A stretch of 10,826 bases of DNA. Origin: Erwinia sp. (lineage in GTDB: Bacteria > Pseudomonadota > Gammaproteobacteria > Enterobacterales > Enterobacteriaceae). The notes beneath the pieces are model-generated. The model had not been told where the DNA came from and ran no database searches. It saw nothing but the letters and a program-made list of their open reading frames with translations. Shown here in pieces: positions 1-7,265 of the stretch. A program made the translations under genes and the position numbers. The stretch covers positions 838 through 11,663 of the forward strand of contig DOOK01000144.1 in NCBI GenBank assembly GCA_003512805.1. Direction: 5' to 3'. The first letter of the stretch is position 1. The number at the start of each line of letters is the position of its first letter.

Positions 1-323
1 TAGACAGGATAGGTCAGCACCAGCAGCAGCGCGACTATCCACCATCCCAGCGACGCCCAGAGCGAGCCCGCAATAAGGGGGAGATGAACGGGGTGCCAGG
101 CAGGTAGCGTAAACGTCATGACTGACAGCAGTAGCCCGCACAGTACCGCGAGCCAGATGCGCTGCGAACCTGAAGCCAGGCCAGCAAACTGGCCCCATTC
201 CCAGGCTGCCAGCATACAGATGACCAGCGTGACGATAGCAAAACCGGCCGGCGGCAACAGAAATAAGGCCGCAATCACAATCGGGATAAGTATCAATGCG
301 GTAATCAGGCGTGACTTCAGCAA
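1..323 (-). CDS. cdsA: CdsA, phosphatidate cytidylyltransferase (N-terminal part, cut by window edge)
   Basis: CdsA makes CDP-diacylglycerol from CTP and phosphatidic acid in the inner membrane, the branch point for all phospholipids. Only the first 107 codons are in the window; the rest lies beyond the left edge. The translation begins M-L-K-S-R-L-I-T-A-L-I-L-I-P and is highly hydrophobic, with membrane-spanning stretches at about residues 8-45, 55-75 and 80-105. It includes the WEWGQFAG and LWASLGWWIVALLLVL segments that I recognise from enterobacterial CdsA. The cytidylyltransferase signature near the C-terminus is not visible. The start is a TTG at 321-323: it matches the family N-terminus, a GGGGGT ribosome binding site lies five bases upstream, and the next in-frame ATG comes about 36 residues later, inside the membrane region. 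It starts 18 bases after the uppS stop, so the two are probably translated from one message. Confidence 0.95.
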   Translation of the reverse strand, partial: MLKSRLITALILIPIVIAALFLLPPAGFAIVTLVICMLAAWEWGQFAGLASGSQRIWLAVLCGLLLSVMTFTLPAWHPVHLPLIAGSLWASLGWWIVALLLVLTYPV

Positions 324-341
324 GGATTACCCCCAGTGCGC

Positions 342-1094
342 TCAGGCGCCGCCGGGTGCTGCGCCGCCAAAGCGACGCTCTCGTTGTGCAAACGCATTCA
401 GTGCACCTTCAAAAACTTGTTCATCAAAATCAGGCCAGAGAACATCGGTAAAAAAGAACTCTGCATAGGCAACCTGCCACAGCAAGAAGTTACTGATTCG
501 ATGCTCTCCCCCTGTCCTTATTACCAAATCCACAGGCGCCAGATCGTTGAGACAAAGGTACTGTGCGAGGGTGTCTTCCTCGATTTGATCCGGACGAACC
601 AGACCTTCCTGTACCTGTTCTGCAATTTTCCTGACGCTATGAATAATATCCCAACGTCCGCCATAATTCGCGGCAATGTTCAGGGTAAGTCCATTATTTT
701 GCTGAGTCAGTTCTTCGGCGCGCCGGATACGCTCCTGCAAACGGGCGTTAAATCGGCCCGTATCGCCAATAATTCGCAGACGAACATTATGTTTATGGAG
801 ACTCTTCACCTCGCTGTCCAGAGCCCACATAAAAAGCTCCATCAGCGCCATGACCTCTTGCGGAGGACGGTTCCAGTTTTCGCTGCTGAAGGCATACAGG
901 GTCAGCGCATCCAGCTTATTGCTGACGGCAAAGCTTACCGCACGACGCACGGACTTCACGCCCGCTTTGTGGCCGGTAATGCGCATTTTCCCCTGGTTTT
1001 TGGCCCAGCGGCCATTGCCATCCATAATGATGGCCACGTGACGGGGATTATCTCCCGACTGGTCATCGGTTTTTATTTGATTTTCGGACGACAT
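342..1094 (-). CDS. uppS: Undecaprenyl diphosphate synthase (di-trans,poly-cis)
   Basis: UppS (IspU) adds eight isopentenyl units in cis configuration to farnesyl diphosphate, giving the C55 carrier used for peptidoglycan, O-antigen and other envelope glycans. The protein has 250 residues against 253 in E. coli. The catalytic motif HVAIIMDGNGRWAK lies at residues 19-32, with the key aspartate at 25. SSENW is at 70-74, NIAANYGGRWDI at 139-150 and RTGGEHRISNF, which binds the substrate diphosphate, at 193-203. The first 17 residues are not conserved, as is normal for this family. The ATG at 1092-1094 is the only reasonable start because a stop codon lies in frame 21 bases upstream. The best Shine-Dalgarno sequence (AAAGGA) is about 14 bases from it, which is rather far. 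A probable intrinsic terminator and a candidate promoter lie in the spacer to dxr, so uppS-cdsA may be partly uncoupled from dxr. Confidence 0.97.
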   Translation of the reverse strand: MSSENQIKTDDQSGDNPRHVAIIMDGNGRWAKNQGKMRITGHKAGVKSVRRAVSFAVSNKLDALTLYAFSSENWNRPPQEVMALMELFMWALDSEVKSLHKHNVRLRIIGDTGRFNARLQERIRRAEELTQQNNGLTLNIAANYGGRWDIIHSVRKIAEQVQEGLVRPDQIEEDTLAQYLCLNDLAPVDLVIRTGGEHRISNFLLWQVAYAEFFFTDVLWPDFDEQVFEGALNAFAQRERRFGGAAPGGA

Positions 1095-1159
1095 AACGCG
1101 TAATTATTTCCTTTAATCAGAAATACGACGGTTTCTGAAATAGTTTGCCCGCTTGACGT

Positions 1160-1182
1160 AAAAAAGCCGTGTCGAACACGGC
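1160..1182 (-). terminator. Intrinsic terminator or attenuator between dxr and uppS
   Basis: On the minus strand a perfect 7-bp stem GCCGTGT/ACACGGC with a TCG loop (arms 1176-1182 and 1166-1172) runs straight into six T residues (1165-1160). This is a textbook rho-independent terminator pointing from dxr towards uppS. Because uppS lies 66 bases further on in the same direction, it is either the end of the upstream operon or an attenuator that lets a fraction of transcripts through. Confidence 0.75.
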
Positions 1183-1221
1183 GGTCGCTGTATCGCTACG
1201 TCGTTTTCAGGACGGGCGCAG

Positions 1222-1250
1222 ATTGTAACACCTCCACCCCTGCCCCACAA
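1222..1250 (-). promoter_or_regulatory. Candidate sigma-70 promoter upstream of uppS
   Basis: On the minus strand TTGTGG (1250-1245) is followed after 17 bases by TACAAT (1227-1222), which has a TGT directly in front and so forms an extended -10 element. The -10 matches consensus in 5 of 6 positions; the -35 matches only in TTG. A start near 1215 would place the terminator at 1160-1182 within the first 55 transcribed bases. No experimental support is available; this is pattern matching. Confidence 0.4.
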
Positions 1251-1261
1251 ACGCGCACTGG

Positions 1262-2464
1262 TTAACGCGTGACGGGAAAGCGTGCCAGACAAACTTTTGC
1301 GGCAGCGCGCGCGCGTCTGTCGATATCCAGTACCGCTTCTACGCTCTCTGGTTCGCGACAGGAAAGCGTTTCCAGCACGCTCATGTTCACGTGCGCAATA
1401 TCGGTAAAACGAATTTGCGCATCAAGAAAAGCGGCTACGGCAATCTCATTGGCGGCATTCAGCGCGGTGGTGGCAGCCTGCCCTGTTTTGCAGGCATCAA
1501 TAGCCAGCTTGAGGCAGGGGTAGCGCGCGTAATCCGGCTCGCCAAACGTCAGGGCGCCCATGCGGGTGAAATCCAGCGGTTTTGCGCCGGAGGGCACACG
1601 CTGCGGCCAGGCCATGACATGAGCGATAGGCGTACGCATATCCGGCGATCCCATTTGTGCGATAACGCTGCCGTCACGGTAGCGCACCATAGAATGGATC
1701 ACCGATTGCGGATGCAGTACAACTTCCATCTGCGCGTCGGTCGCGTTAAAAAGCCAGCGGGCTTCAATATATTCCAAACCTTTATTCATCATGGTGGCCG
1801 AATCGACGGAGATTTTCCGCCCCATCGTCCAGTTCGGATGCGCGCAGGCCTGGTCCGGCGTCATTAGCGCCAGGTCAGCCAGCGGCGTTTCACGAAAAGG
1901 GCCACCCGATCCCGTAAGAATAATGCTGTCGATGCCATTATCTTGTAGAGAAGCGTATCCTAACTGGCGCTGGAGGGAAGCGGGCAAACTCTGAAAAATG
2001 GCATTATGCTCGCTATCCACCGGCAGCAGCTGCGCTTTACATTCGCTGACCGCCTCCAGAAACAGCTGGCCGCAGGTGACCAGCGACTCTTTATTAGCCA
2101 GCAGCACGGCCTTACCGGCGCGTATGGCCGCCAGCGTGGGCAGCAGGCCCGCTGCGCCAACAATTGCTGCCATAACCTGATCCACGTCGTCCAGCGCGGC
2201 CAGATCGCAGGCTGCCTGCTCGCCGCTCAGCACTTCCGTTGACACGTTCAGCTCTTTCAGCCGCAGCCGCAGCTCGCGCGCGGACGTTTCGTCTGCCATT
2301 GCGGCCCAGGCGGGTCGAAAAGTAAGACACTGTTCCGCCATCAGCCCAACGTTACGCCCGGCCACCAGCGCCTTAACGGCGAACAGATCGGGATTCGCTT
2401 TAATAACGGCCAGCGTACTGGTACCGATTGAACCGGTGGAACCGAGAATGGTCAGTTGCTTCAT
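1262..2464 (-). CDS. dxr: 1-deoxy-D-xylulose 5-phosphate reductoisomerase
   Basis: Dxr (IspC) converts 1-deoxy-D-xylulose 5-phosphate to 2-C-methyl-D-erythritol 4-phosphate using NADPH and a divalent metal; it is the committed step of the non-mevalonate isoprenoid pathway and the target of fosmidomycin. The protein has 400 residues (398 in E. coli) and the same numbering through the active site. The NADPH-binding GSTGSIG is at 8-14 and the lysine of NKES at 125. Metal ligands are D150, E152 and E231, the substrate loop GSGGPFRE is at 185-192, H209 and W212 are present, and [14 protein letters not shown] spans 226-239. All catalytic residues are present. The ATG at 2462-2464 fits the family N-terminus exactly, although the upstream Shine-Dalgarno sequence (AGAG) is weak. 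It lies downstream of frr and supplies precursor to the pathway that UppS, the next gene, uses. Confidence 0.98.
   Translation of the reverse strand: MKQLTILGSTGSIGTSTLAVIKANPDLFAVKALVAGRNVGLMAEQCLTFRPAWAAMADETSARELRLRLKELNVSTEVLSGEQAACDLAALDDVDQVMAAIVGAAGLLPTLAAIRAGKAVLLANKESLVTCGQLFLEAVSECKAQLLPVDSEHNAIFQSLPASLQRQLGYASLQDNGIDSIILTGSGGPFRETPLADLALMTPDQACAHPNWTMGRKISVDSATMMNKGLEYIEARWLFNATDAQMEVVLHPQSVIHSMVRYRDGSVIAQMGSPDMRTPIAHVMAWPQRVPSGAKPLDFTRMGALTFGEPDYARYPCLKLAIDACKTGQAATTALNAANEIAVAAFLDAQIRFTDIAHVNMSVLETLSCREPESVEAVLDIDRRARAAAKVCLARFPVTR
2362..2369 (-). other. Chi-like octamer
   Basis: The plus strand reads CCACCAGC here, so the minus strand carries GCTGGTGG, the E. coli Chi sequence that modulates RecBCD. 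It lies inside dxr. The match is exact, but whether this organism uses the same Chi sequence is an assumption from its relatedness to E. coli, and a single octamer can occur by chance. Confidence 0.4.
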
Positions 2465-2523
2465 GAAGGTGCTCTGTGTAGTGACCGGCGACCATAAGCT
2501 GCCAGCCGGTGAATTAAATGCAA

Positions 2524-2568
2524 AACGCCGTAAGGCTACCCTCTGGAGAAGGCAATCTGTACGGCGTT
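2524..2568 (-). terminator. Stem-loop between frr and dxr, possible terminator or processing site
   Basis: A perfect 9-bp inverted repeat AACGCCGTA (2524-2532) and TACGGCGTT (2560-2568) encloses a 27-base loop. That loop can itself form a small hairpin (CCTTC/GAGGG on the minus strand). On the minus strand the descending arm continues into TTTTG and then CATTT, a modest U-rich tail. It could be a partial terminator lowering dxr expression relative to frr, or an RNA stability element. Confidence 0.45.
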
Positions 2569-2588
2569 AAGTCACGGTGCGGATCGAC

Positions 2589-3146
2589 TCAGAAGTCCAT
2601 CAGCTCCGCTTCTTTTTCTGCCAGCGCGGCATCTACTTTCTTGATAAATACGTCGGTCATCTTCTGGATATCATCCTGAGAACGACGCTCTTCATCTTCG
2701 CTGATTTCTTTATCTTTCAGCAGCGCTTTAACTTTATCGTTGGCGTCACGACGTACGTTACGTACGGAAACGCGACCCTGCTCGGCTTCGCCACGCACGA
2801 TTTTAATCAGGTCTTTACGACGCTCTTCCGTCAGTGCCGGAAGCGGTACGCGAATATCGCTGCCCGCTGAGCTTGGGTTCAGACCCAGGTCGGAGGCCAT
2901 GATCGCTTTTTCAACGGCCGCGCTGATAGAGCGGTCAAATACGTTGATTTTCAGCGTGCGGGAGTCTTCTACGGTCACGCTGGCCAGCTGACGCAGCGGC
3001 GTGGCGGAGCCGTAGTAATCGACCATAATACCGTCAAGAATGCTTGGCGATGCGCGGCCGGTACGGATTTTGCTGATGTGGTTTTTGAATGCTTCCAGGC
3101 ACTTGTCCATGCGCGTTTCAGCATCTTTTCTGATTTCGTTAATCAC
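2589..3146 (-). CDS. frr: Ribosome recycling factor
   Basis: RRF works with EF-G and IF3 to split the post-termination ribosome so that subunits can be reused. The protein has 185 residues, the same as E. coli. It shows the conserved N-terminal helix [21 protein letters not shown] at 26-35, the beta domain with [21 protein letters not shown] (51-71), [17 protein letters not shown] (95-111) and [10 protein letters not shown] (128-137) with the functionally essential arginine at 132. Together these form the three-helix bundle and hinge domain that mimic a tRNA. The start is a GTG at 3144-3146, supported by alignment to the family and by an AAGGG ribosome binding site 8 to 9 bases upstream. It follows pyrH by 118 bases and may have its own promoter in that spacer, though I could not identify a convincing one. 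Confidence 0.98.
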   Translation of the reverse strand: MINEIRKDAETRMDKCLEAFKNHISKIRTGRASPSILDGIMVDYYGSATPLRQLASVTVEDSRTLKINVFDRSISAAVEKAIMASDLGLNPSSAGSDIRVPLPALTEERRKDLIKIVRGEAEQGRVSVRNVRRDANDKVKALLKDKEISEDEERRSQDDIQKMTDVFIKKVDAALAEKEAELMDF

Positions 3147-3175
3147 GTTGTAACCCTTGAATTCTGGTTAACCTG

Positions 3176-3223
3176 ACAGGCTCAGCAGAGCCTGTTAGCT
3201 ATCTGTTAGCGTGCGTAACGCAC
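3176..3223. repeat. Stem-loop and short repeats in the pyrH-frr spacer
   Basis: An 8-bp perfect stem ACAGGCTC/GAGCCTGT with an AGCA loop lies at 3176-3195. It overlaps a tandem direct repeat CTGTTAGC at 3192-3199 and 3203-3210, and a small hairpin GTGCG-TAA-CGCAC follows at 3211-3223. Neither strand has a T-run after the large stem, so it is not an obvious intrinsic terminator. A role as mRNA processing or stability element between pyrH and frr is inference. Confidence 0.5.
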
Positions 3224-3264
3224 TACAAAGGCAGAATATACCTTATTTTACGTGCTAACGGACA

Positions 3265-3990
3265 TTATTGCGTAATCAGGGTGCCTTCTTTTTCACCCAT
3301 CACGACGCGGCGCAGCGCACCCGGCTTGTTCATGTTGAAGACGCGAATTGGCAGGTTATGGTCACGGGCCAGCGTAAAGGCAGCCAGATCCATGACTTTC
3401 AGTTCACGTTCCAACACTTCGGTATAGCTCAGCTGATCGTAGAGCGTAGCGTCCGGGTTTTTGACCGGATCTTCTGAATAAACGCCGTCGACCTTGGTCG
3501 CTTTCAGGACAACGTCCGCTTCGATCTCGATGCCACGCAGGCAGGCTGCTGAATCTGTAGTAAAGAACGGGTTGCCGGTACCGGCAGAAAAGATCACCAC
3601 GCGATTGTTACGCAGCAGGCTGATCGCTTCTGCCCAGCTGTAGTTATCGCACACGCCGTTCAGCGGAATAGCTGACATCAGGCGAGCATTCACGTAGGCG
3701 CGGTGCAGCGCATCACGCATTGCCAGACCGTTCATCACGGTTGCCAGCATACCCATGTGGTCGCCCACCACGCGATTCATGCCGGCCTGTGCCAGGCCCG
3801 CACCGCGAAACAGGTTGCCACCACCGATAACCACACCTACCTGAATACCCAGCTCAACCAGTTCCTTCACTTCCTGAGCCATACGATCCAGCACGCTGGC
3901 GTCGATACCGAAGCCTTCCGCGCCTTGCAGAGCTTCGCCGCTCAGTTTCAGCAGGATACGTTGATAAACAGGTTTTGCATTGGTTGCCAT
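3265..3990 (-). CDS. pyrH: UMP kinase
   Basis: PyrH phosphorylates UMP to UDP with ATP. It is a bacterial-type UMP kinase of the amino acid kinase fold, works as a hexamer, and is activated by GTP and inhibited by UTP in enterobacteria. The protein has 241 residues, identical in length to E. coli. Visible motifs are LLKLSGEAL at 13-21 with the ATP-binding lysine at 15, [10 protein letters not shown] at 54-63, the [12 protein letters not shown] segment at 76-87, the UMP-binding [13 protein letters not shown] at 137-149, and ATKVDGVY with EDP at 164-175. The ATG at 3988-3990 has an AGGAAA ribosome binding site 7 to 8 bases upstream. It is preceded by the tandem tsf terminator, so it probably has its own promoter in the 145-base spacer. 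In E. coli PyrH also takes part in pyrimidine-dependent control of carAB; the sequence here gives no direct evidence on that. Confidence 0.98.
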   Translation of the reverse strand: MATNAKPVYQRILLKLSGEALQGAEGFGIDASVLDRMAQEVKELVELGIQVGVVIGGGNLFRGAGLAQAGMNRVVGDHMGMLATVMNGLAMRDALHRAYVNARLMSAIPLNGVCDNYSWAEAISLLRNNRVVIFSAGTGNPFFTTDSAACLRGIEIEADVVLKATKVDGVYSEDPVKNPDATLYDQLSYTEVLERELKVMDLAAFTLARDHNLPIRVFNMNKPGALRRVVMGEKEGTLITQ

Positions 3991-4074
3991 GGTTTTTTTC
4001 CTGGAAGCAGTATTGAGGAGTTAAATCTGCGCTATCATCCCGCGAGTAGTGAGAAAATGCTATTGGGATGAGGC

Positions 4075-4095
4075 TGAAAATTGCCGGATACGGCA
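4075..4095 (-). terminator. Second hairpin behind the tsf terminator
   Basis: On the minus strand a 5-bp stem TGCCG/CGGCA with a TATC loop (4095-4082) is followed by ATTTTC. It starts only three bases past the T-run of the main tsf terminator and could act as a back-up terminator. The stem is short, so confidence is limited. Confidence 0.4.
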
Positions 4096-4098
4096 GAT

Positions 4099-4125
4099 AA
4101 AAAAGAACCGCCGGATGGCGGTTCT
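4099..4125 (-). terminator. Intrinsic terminator after tsf
   Basis: On the minus strand AGAACCGCC and GGCGGTTCT form a perfect 9-bp stem around an ATCC loop (4125-4104), followed by a run of six Ts (4104-4099). It begins 10 bases past the tsf stop codon. This is the expected end of the rpsB-tsf transcript, separating it from pyrH. Confidence 0.9.
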
Positions 4126-4135
4126 GGTCAAACGA

Positions 4136-4987
4136 TTAAGACTGCTTAGACATTGCCGCAACTTCTGCTGCGAAGTCGGTCTCAGCTTTCTCAATACCTT
4201 CGCCCACTTCAAAGCGGATGAAGTTAACCACGTCAGCGCCCTGCTCTTTCAGCAGCTGGCCAACGGTTTTAGACGGGTCGATCACGAAAGGCTGACCGGT
4301 CAGAGAAACTTCGCCGGTGAATTTCTTCATGCGGCCTTCAACCATTTTCTCTGCGATTTCTTTCGGCTTACCGGACTGCATCGCGATATCCAGCTGAACC
4401 TGGTATTCTTTTTCTACCACGTCCGCAGACACGTCTTCTGGCTTAACGAATTCTGGCTTGCTTGCTGCAACGTGCATGGCCAGCTGCTTAACCAGCTCTT
4501 CGTCAGCGTTGGTTGCAGAGATCAGCACGCCGATGCGTGCGCCGTGCAGGTAGCTGCCCAGCACATCGCCTTCCAGCGTAGCGACACGACGGATGTTGAT
4601 GTTCTCGCCGATTTTCGCTACCAGCGCCACGCGCTCTTCTTCGAACTGGGCTTTCAGCACTTCAACGTCGGTGATTTTGCCGGTAACAGCCGCATCCAGC
4701 ACCTTGTCAGCGAATGCCTGGAAACCGCCATCTTTGGCCACGAAGTCGGTCTGGCAGTTAACTTCCAGAATCACGCCGTAGTTGCCGTCGATTTTGGTTT
4801 TGATCACGCCGTCAGCAGCCACGTTGCCTGCTTTTTTCGCCGCTTTGATCGCGCCAGATTTACGCATGTTCTCGATTGCCAGCTCGATGTCGCCGCTAGC
4901 TTCGGTCAGCGCTTTTTTACAATCCATCATGCCAGCGCCAGTGCGCTCGCGCAGTTCTTTTACCAGAGCAGCAGTAATTTCAGCCAT
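4136..4987 (-). CDS. tsf: Translation elongation factor Ts
   Basis: EF-Ts is the nucleotide exchange factor that releases GDP from EF-Tu. The protein has 283 residues, exactly the E. coli length. The N-terminal UBA-like domain (about 1-50) contains [19 protein letters not shown]. The core holds the exchange motif TDFVAK at 80-85, where the aspartate and phenylalanine intrude next to the EF-Tu magnesium site. The C-terminal module ends [22 protein letters not shown]. The reading frame stays open for 18 codons upstream, but the ATG at 4985-4987 is the right start: it gives [14 protein letters not shown], matching the family, and a GAGGA ribosome binding site lies 7 to 8 bases before it. It is cotranscribed with rpsB across a 206-base structured spacer and ends at a strong intrinsic terminator. 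Confidence 0.98.
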   Translation of the reverse strand: MAEITAALVKELRERTGAGMMDCKKALTEASGDIELAIENMRKSGAIKAAKKAGNVAADGVIKTKIDGNYGVILEVNCQTDFVAKDGGFQAFADKVLDAAVTGKITDVEVLKAQFEEERVALVAKIGENINIRRVATLEGDVLGSYLHGARIGVLISATNADEELVKQLAMHVAASKPEFVKPEDVSADVVEKEYQVQLDIAMQSGKPKEIAEKMVEGRMKKFTGEVSLTGQPFVIDPSKTVGQLLKEQGADVVNFIRFEVGEGIEKAETDFAAEVAAMSKQS

Positions 4988-5009
4988 TCTCGAATCCTCG
5001 GTTAGCTCA

Positions 5010-5097
5010 GCATCTGCCCGGTTCGCCTGATGGCGCCACAACAGATGCCTGTTTCTCGGGAGAAATATTGCCCCGCCGATGGGTCACCAGCGGCAAA
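5010..5097 (-). promoter_or_regulatory. Structured leader of tsf within the rpsB-tsf spacer
   Basis: Between the terminator-like hairpin and the tsf start there are three more inverted repeats. GCATCTG/CAGATGC is at 5010-5016 and 5042-5048, a tight palindrome TTTCTC-GG-GAGAAA is at 5052-5065, and TTGCC/GGCAA is at 5068-5072 and 5092-5096. No ORF of note lies here. The structure could influence tsf translation or RNase processing; this is inference from base pairing only. Confidence 0.35.
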
Positions 5098-5103
5098 GCG
5101 AAT

Positions 5104-5133
5104 TCAAAATAAAGGGGCCAATTAAGGCCCCTT
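5104..5133 (-). terminator. Terminator or attenuator between rpsB and tsf
   Basis: An 8-bp perfect stem AAGGGGCC/GGCCCCTT with a 6-base A/T loop (5112-5133) is followed on the minus strand by TTATTTT. It starts 61 bases past the rpsB stop. A partial terminator at this place is consistent with S2 and EF-Ts being needed in different amounts, and with readthrough reported for the E. coli rpsB-tsf operon as I recall it. Confidence 0.75.
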
Positions 5134-5193
5134 ACAGATTAACATCTGATTTTACCCTGACGGGTATAAGGGCTCTCTATGGAGCAAACCTTA

Positions 5194-6093
<900 letters not shown>

Positions 6094-6100
6094 GGCGCGC

Positions 6101-6130
6101 TTTATACCATAAAGACGCAGGTGAAGCCAA
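6101..6130 (-). promoter_or_regulatory. Probable rpsB promoter
   Basis: On the minus strand TTGGCT (6130-6125), an 18-base spacer and TATAAA (6106-6101) form a sigma-70-like promoter. A TGG just before the -10 gives an extended -10, and the GC-rich discriminator GCGCGCC follows. A GC-rich discriminator is typical of stringently controlled ribosomal promoters. A start near 6092-6094 gives a leader of about 174 bases, close to that known for E. coli. Confidence 0.65.
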
Positions 6131-6135
6131 TGATT

Positions 6136-6194
6136 GTTAGCTTTACCTCCCGTGCCGTAAACGGGAATTGGCAGCGGCCAGGTGGGCTGCTAAC
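6136..6194. repeat. Nested inverted repeats in the map/rpsB divergent region
   Basis: GTTAGC (6136-6141) and GCTAAC (6189-6194) form an outer 6-bp pair. Inside lie TCCCGT/ACGGGA (6148-6153 and 6161-6166), TGGC/GCCA (6169-6172 and 6177-6180) and the competing pair GCAGC/GCTGC (6171-6175 and 6186-6190). The block lies directly upstream of the rpsB -35 and 56 bases before map. It may be a protein-binding region or part of a map 5' leader; nothing in the sequence decides this. Confidence 0.4.
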
Positions 6195-6249
6195 ATTGCT
6201 GCACTTCCTTTATTATTGTCGAAAATAGCGACAGCTGCGGACTAAATTA

Positions 6250-7044
6250 ATGGCAATTACAATCAAAACCCCTGAAGAAATGGCGAAAATGCGTGTAGCC
6301 GGTCGCCTGGCGGCAGAAGTGTTGGAAATGATCGAAGAGCATGTCCAGCCAGGCGTCAGCACCGGCGAACTCGATCGCCTGTGTCATGACTATATCGTTA
6401 ACACTCAGAAAGCCGTTTCGGCCAGTCTGGGCTACCATGGCTTCCCTAAATCCGTTTGCATCTCCGTCAATGAGGTGGTGTGTCACGGTATCCCCAGCGA
6501 TGACAAAATCCTGAAGGATGGCGATATTGTGAATATCGACGTGACCGTCATTAAAGATGAATACCACGGCGATACCTCTAAAATGTATATCGTTGGGAAG
6601 CCGACTATCCAGGGCGAGCGCCTGTGTCGTGTTACTCAGGAAAGCCTCTATCTGGCCCTACGCATGGTTAAGCCCGGCATTCGTCTGCGCACCCTTGGCC
6701 GTGAGATCCAAAAATTTGTTGAAGCTCAGGACTTTTCGGTAGTGCGTGAGTACTGCGGTCACGGTATCGGTAAAGGCTTTCACGAAGAGCCTCAGGTACT
6801 GCATTACGATGCGGACGACGGCGGCGTGGTGCTGCAGGCCGGCATGGCCTTTACTATCGAGCCAATGGTCAACGCAGGCGATTACCGCATCCGCAGCATG
6901 AAAGATGGCTGGACGGTGAAAACCAAAGACCGCAGCCTTTCCGCTCAATATGAGCACACCATCGTAGTGACGGAAACCGGCTGCGAGATTATGACGCTGC
7001 GTAAAGACGACACTATTTCAGCTATCCTGACCGCTGACGCGTAG
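6250..7044 (+). CDS. map: Methionine aminopeptidase, type I
   Basis: MetAP removes the initiator methionine from nascent proteins whose second residue is small, acting at the ribosome exit in the cytoplasm. The protein has 264 residues, the E. coli length, with the pita-bread fold. All five metal ligands are present: D97 (VNIDVTV), D108 (GDTSKM), H171 (GHGIGKGFHE), E204 (FTIEPM) and E235 (YEHT). The catalytic-pocket histidines H79 and H178 are also present. It lacks any N-terminal zinc-finger extension, as expected for a bacterial type I enzyme. The ATG at 6250-6252 matches the family start (MAITIKTPEEMAKMR); the upstream GCGGA is a weak ribosome binding site about 9 bases away. It is divergent from rpsB, with 330 bases between the two starts. 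A stem-loop follows the gene. Confidence 0.98.
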   Translation: MAITIKTPEEMAKMRVAGRLAAEVLEMIEEHVQPGVSTGELDRLCHDYIVNTQKAVSASLGYHGFPKSVCISVNEVVCHGIPSDDKILKDGDIVNIDVTVIKDEYHGDTSKMYIVGKPTIQGERLCRVTQESLYLALRMVKPGIRLRTLGREIQKFVEAQDFSVVREYCGHGIGKGFHEEPQVLHYDADDGGVVLQAGMAFTIEPMVNAGDYRIRSMKDGWTVKTKDRSLSAQYEHTIVVTETGCEIMTLRKDDTISAILTADA

Positions 7045-7058
7045 TTTTTACGATATAA

Positions 7059-7083
7059 CCCGGCAGCCTGCCTTGCTGCCGGG
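7059..7083 (+). terminator. GC-rich stem-loop after map, possible terminator
   Basis: A perfect 9-bp stem CCCGGCAGC/GCTGCCGGG with a 7-base loop begins 15 bases past the map stop. The bases just downstream are CCAACATCTTTCTTCTTT: pyrimidine-rich, but without an immediate T-run, so it is an imperfect intrinsic terminator. It may end the map transcript or only stabilise its 3' end. Confidence 0.55.
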
Positions 7084-7204
7084 CCAACATCTTTCTTCTT
7101 TCGGCCGCTTCTTTGCGGTTTCTGTCCGCTTTTAATGCCGCCCGATGGGCTTTCTGCCCTGCTTAAGTTAACGAACACGTTTACCCGGTTAACCTGTTGA
7201 TTCG

Positions 7205-7222
7205 TCTCTTTACGAAGCGAGA
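7205..7222 (+). repeat. 18-base direct repeat, copy 1
   Basis: TCTCTTTACGAAGCGAGA. A second copy with a single A-to-G difference lies 43 bases downstream at 7248-7265. The pair sits inside a nested inverted repeat (TCGTCT/AGACGA at 7202-7207 and 7267-7272; GAGAGGC/GCCTCTC at 7219-7225 and 7245-7251), which suggests a small palindromic intergenic element. Confidence 0.6.
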
Positions 7223-7247
7223 GGCTTCTGTACCTGGCGGGCTGGCC

Positions 7248-7265
7248 TCTCTTTACGAGGCGAGA
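7248..7265 (+). repeat. 18-base direct repeat, copy 2
   Basis: TCTCTTTACGAGGCGAGA, one mismatch from the copy at 7205-7222. I cannot assign the pair to ERIC, REP or another named enterobacterial repeat family from the sequence alone. Confidence 0.6.

Noticed and set aside
336..1103. Plus-strand open frame of 255 codons opposite uppS
   Set aside because: It exactly shadows uppS, whose motifs are unambiguous.
1108..1155. Possible sigma-E promoter upstream of uppS (AACT and TCTGA elements)
   Set aside because: The spacing of about 19 bases between the elements and the poor -35 match do not fit the sigma-E consensus.
3235..3263. Possible frr promoter with -10 TATATT on the minus strand
   Set aside because: No acceptable -35 is found at 16 to 18 bases and there is no extended -10, so the evidence is too weak to list.
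4049..5005. Plus-strand open frame of 318 codons opposite tsf
   Set aside because: It is the antisense of a highly expressed gene with strong codon bias, which commonly produces long shadow frames. No ribosome binding site or recognisable domain was seen.
4988..5041. 18-codon N-terminal extension of EF-Ts
   Set aside because: The open frame continues upstream, but the family start MAEIT at 4987, with a proper ribosome binding site and the exact family length, excludes the extension.
7135..7200. Small plus-strand peptide of about 21 codons after map
   Set aside because: It has no ribosome binding site, no recognisable composition and no regulatory codon run; it is probably chance.
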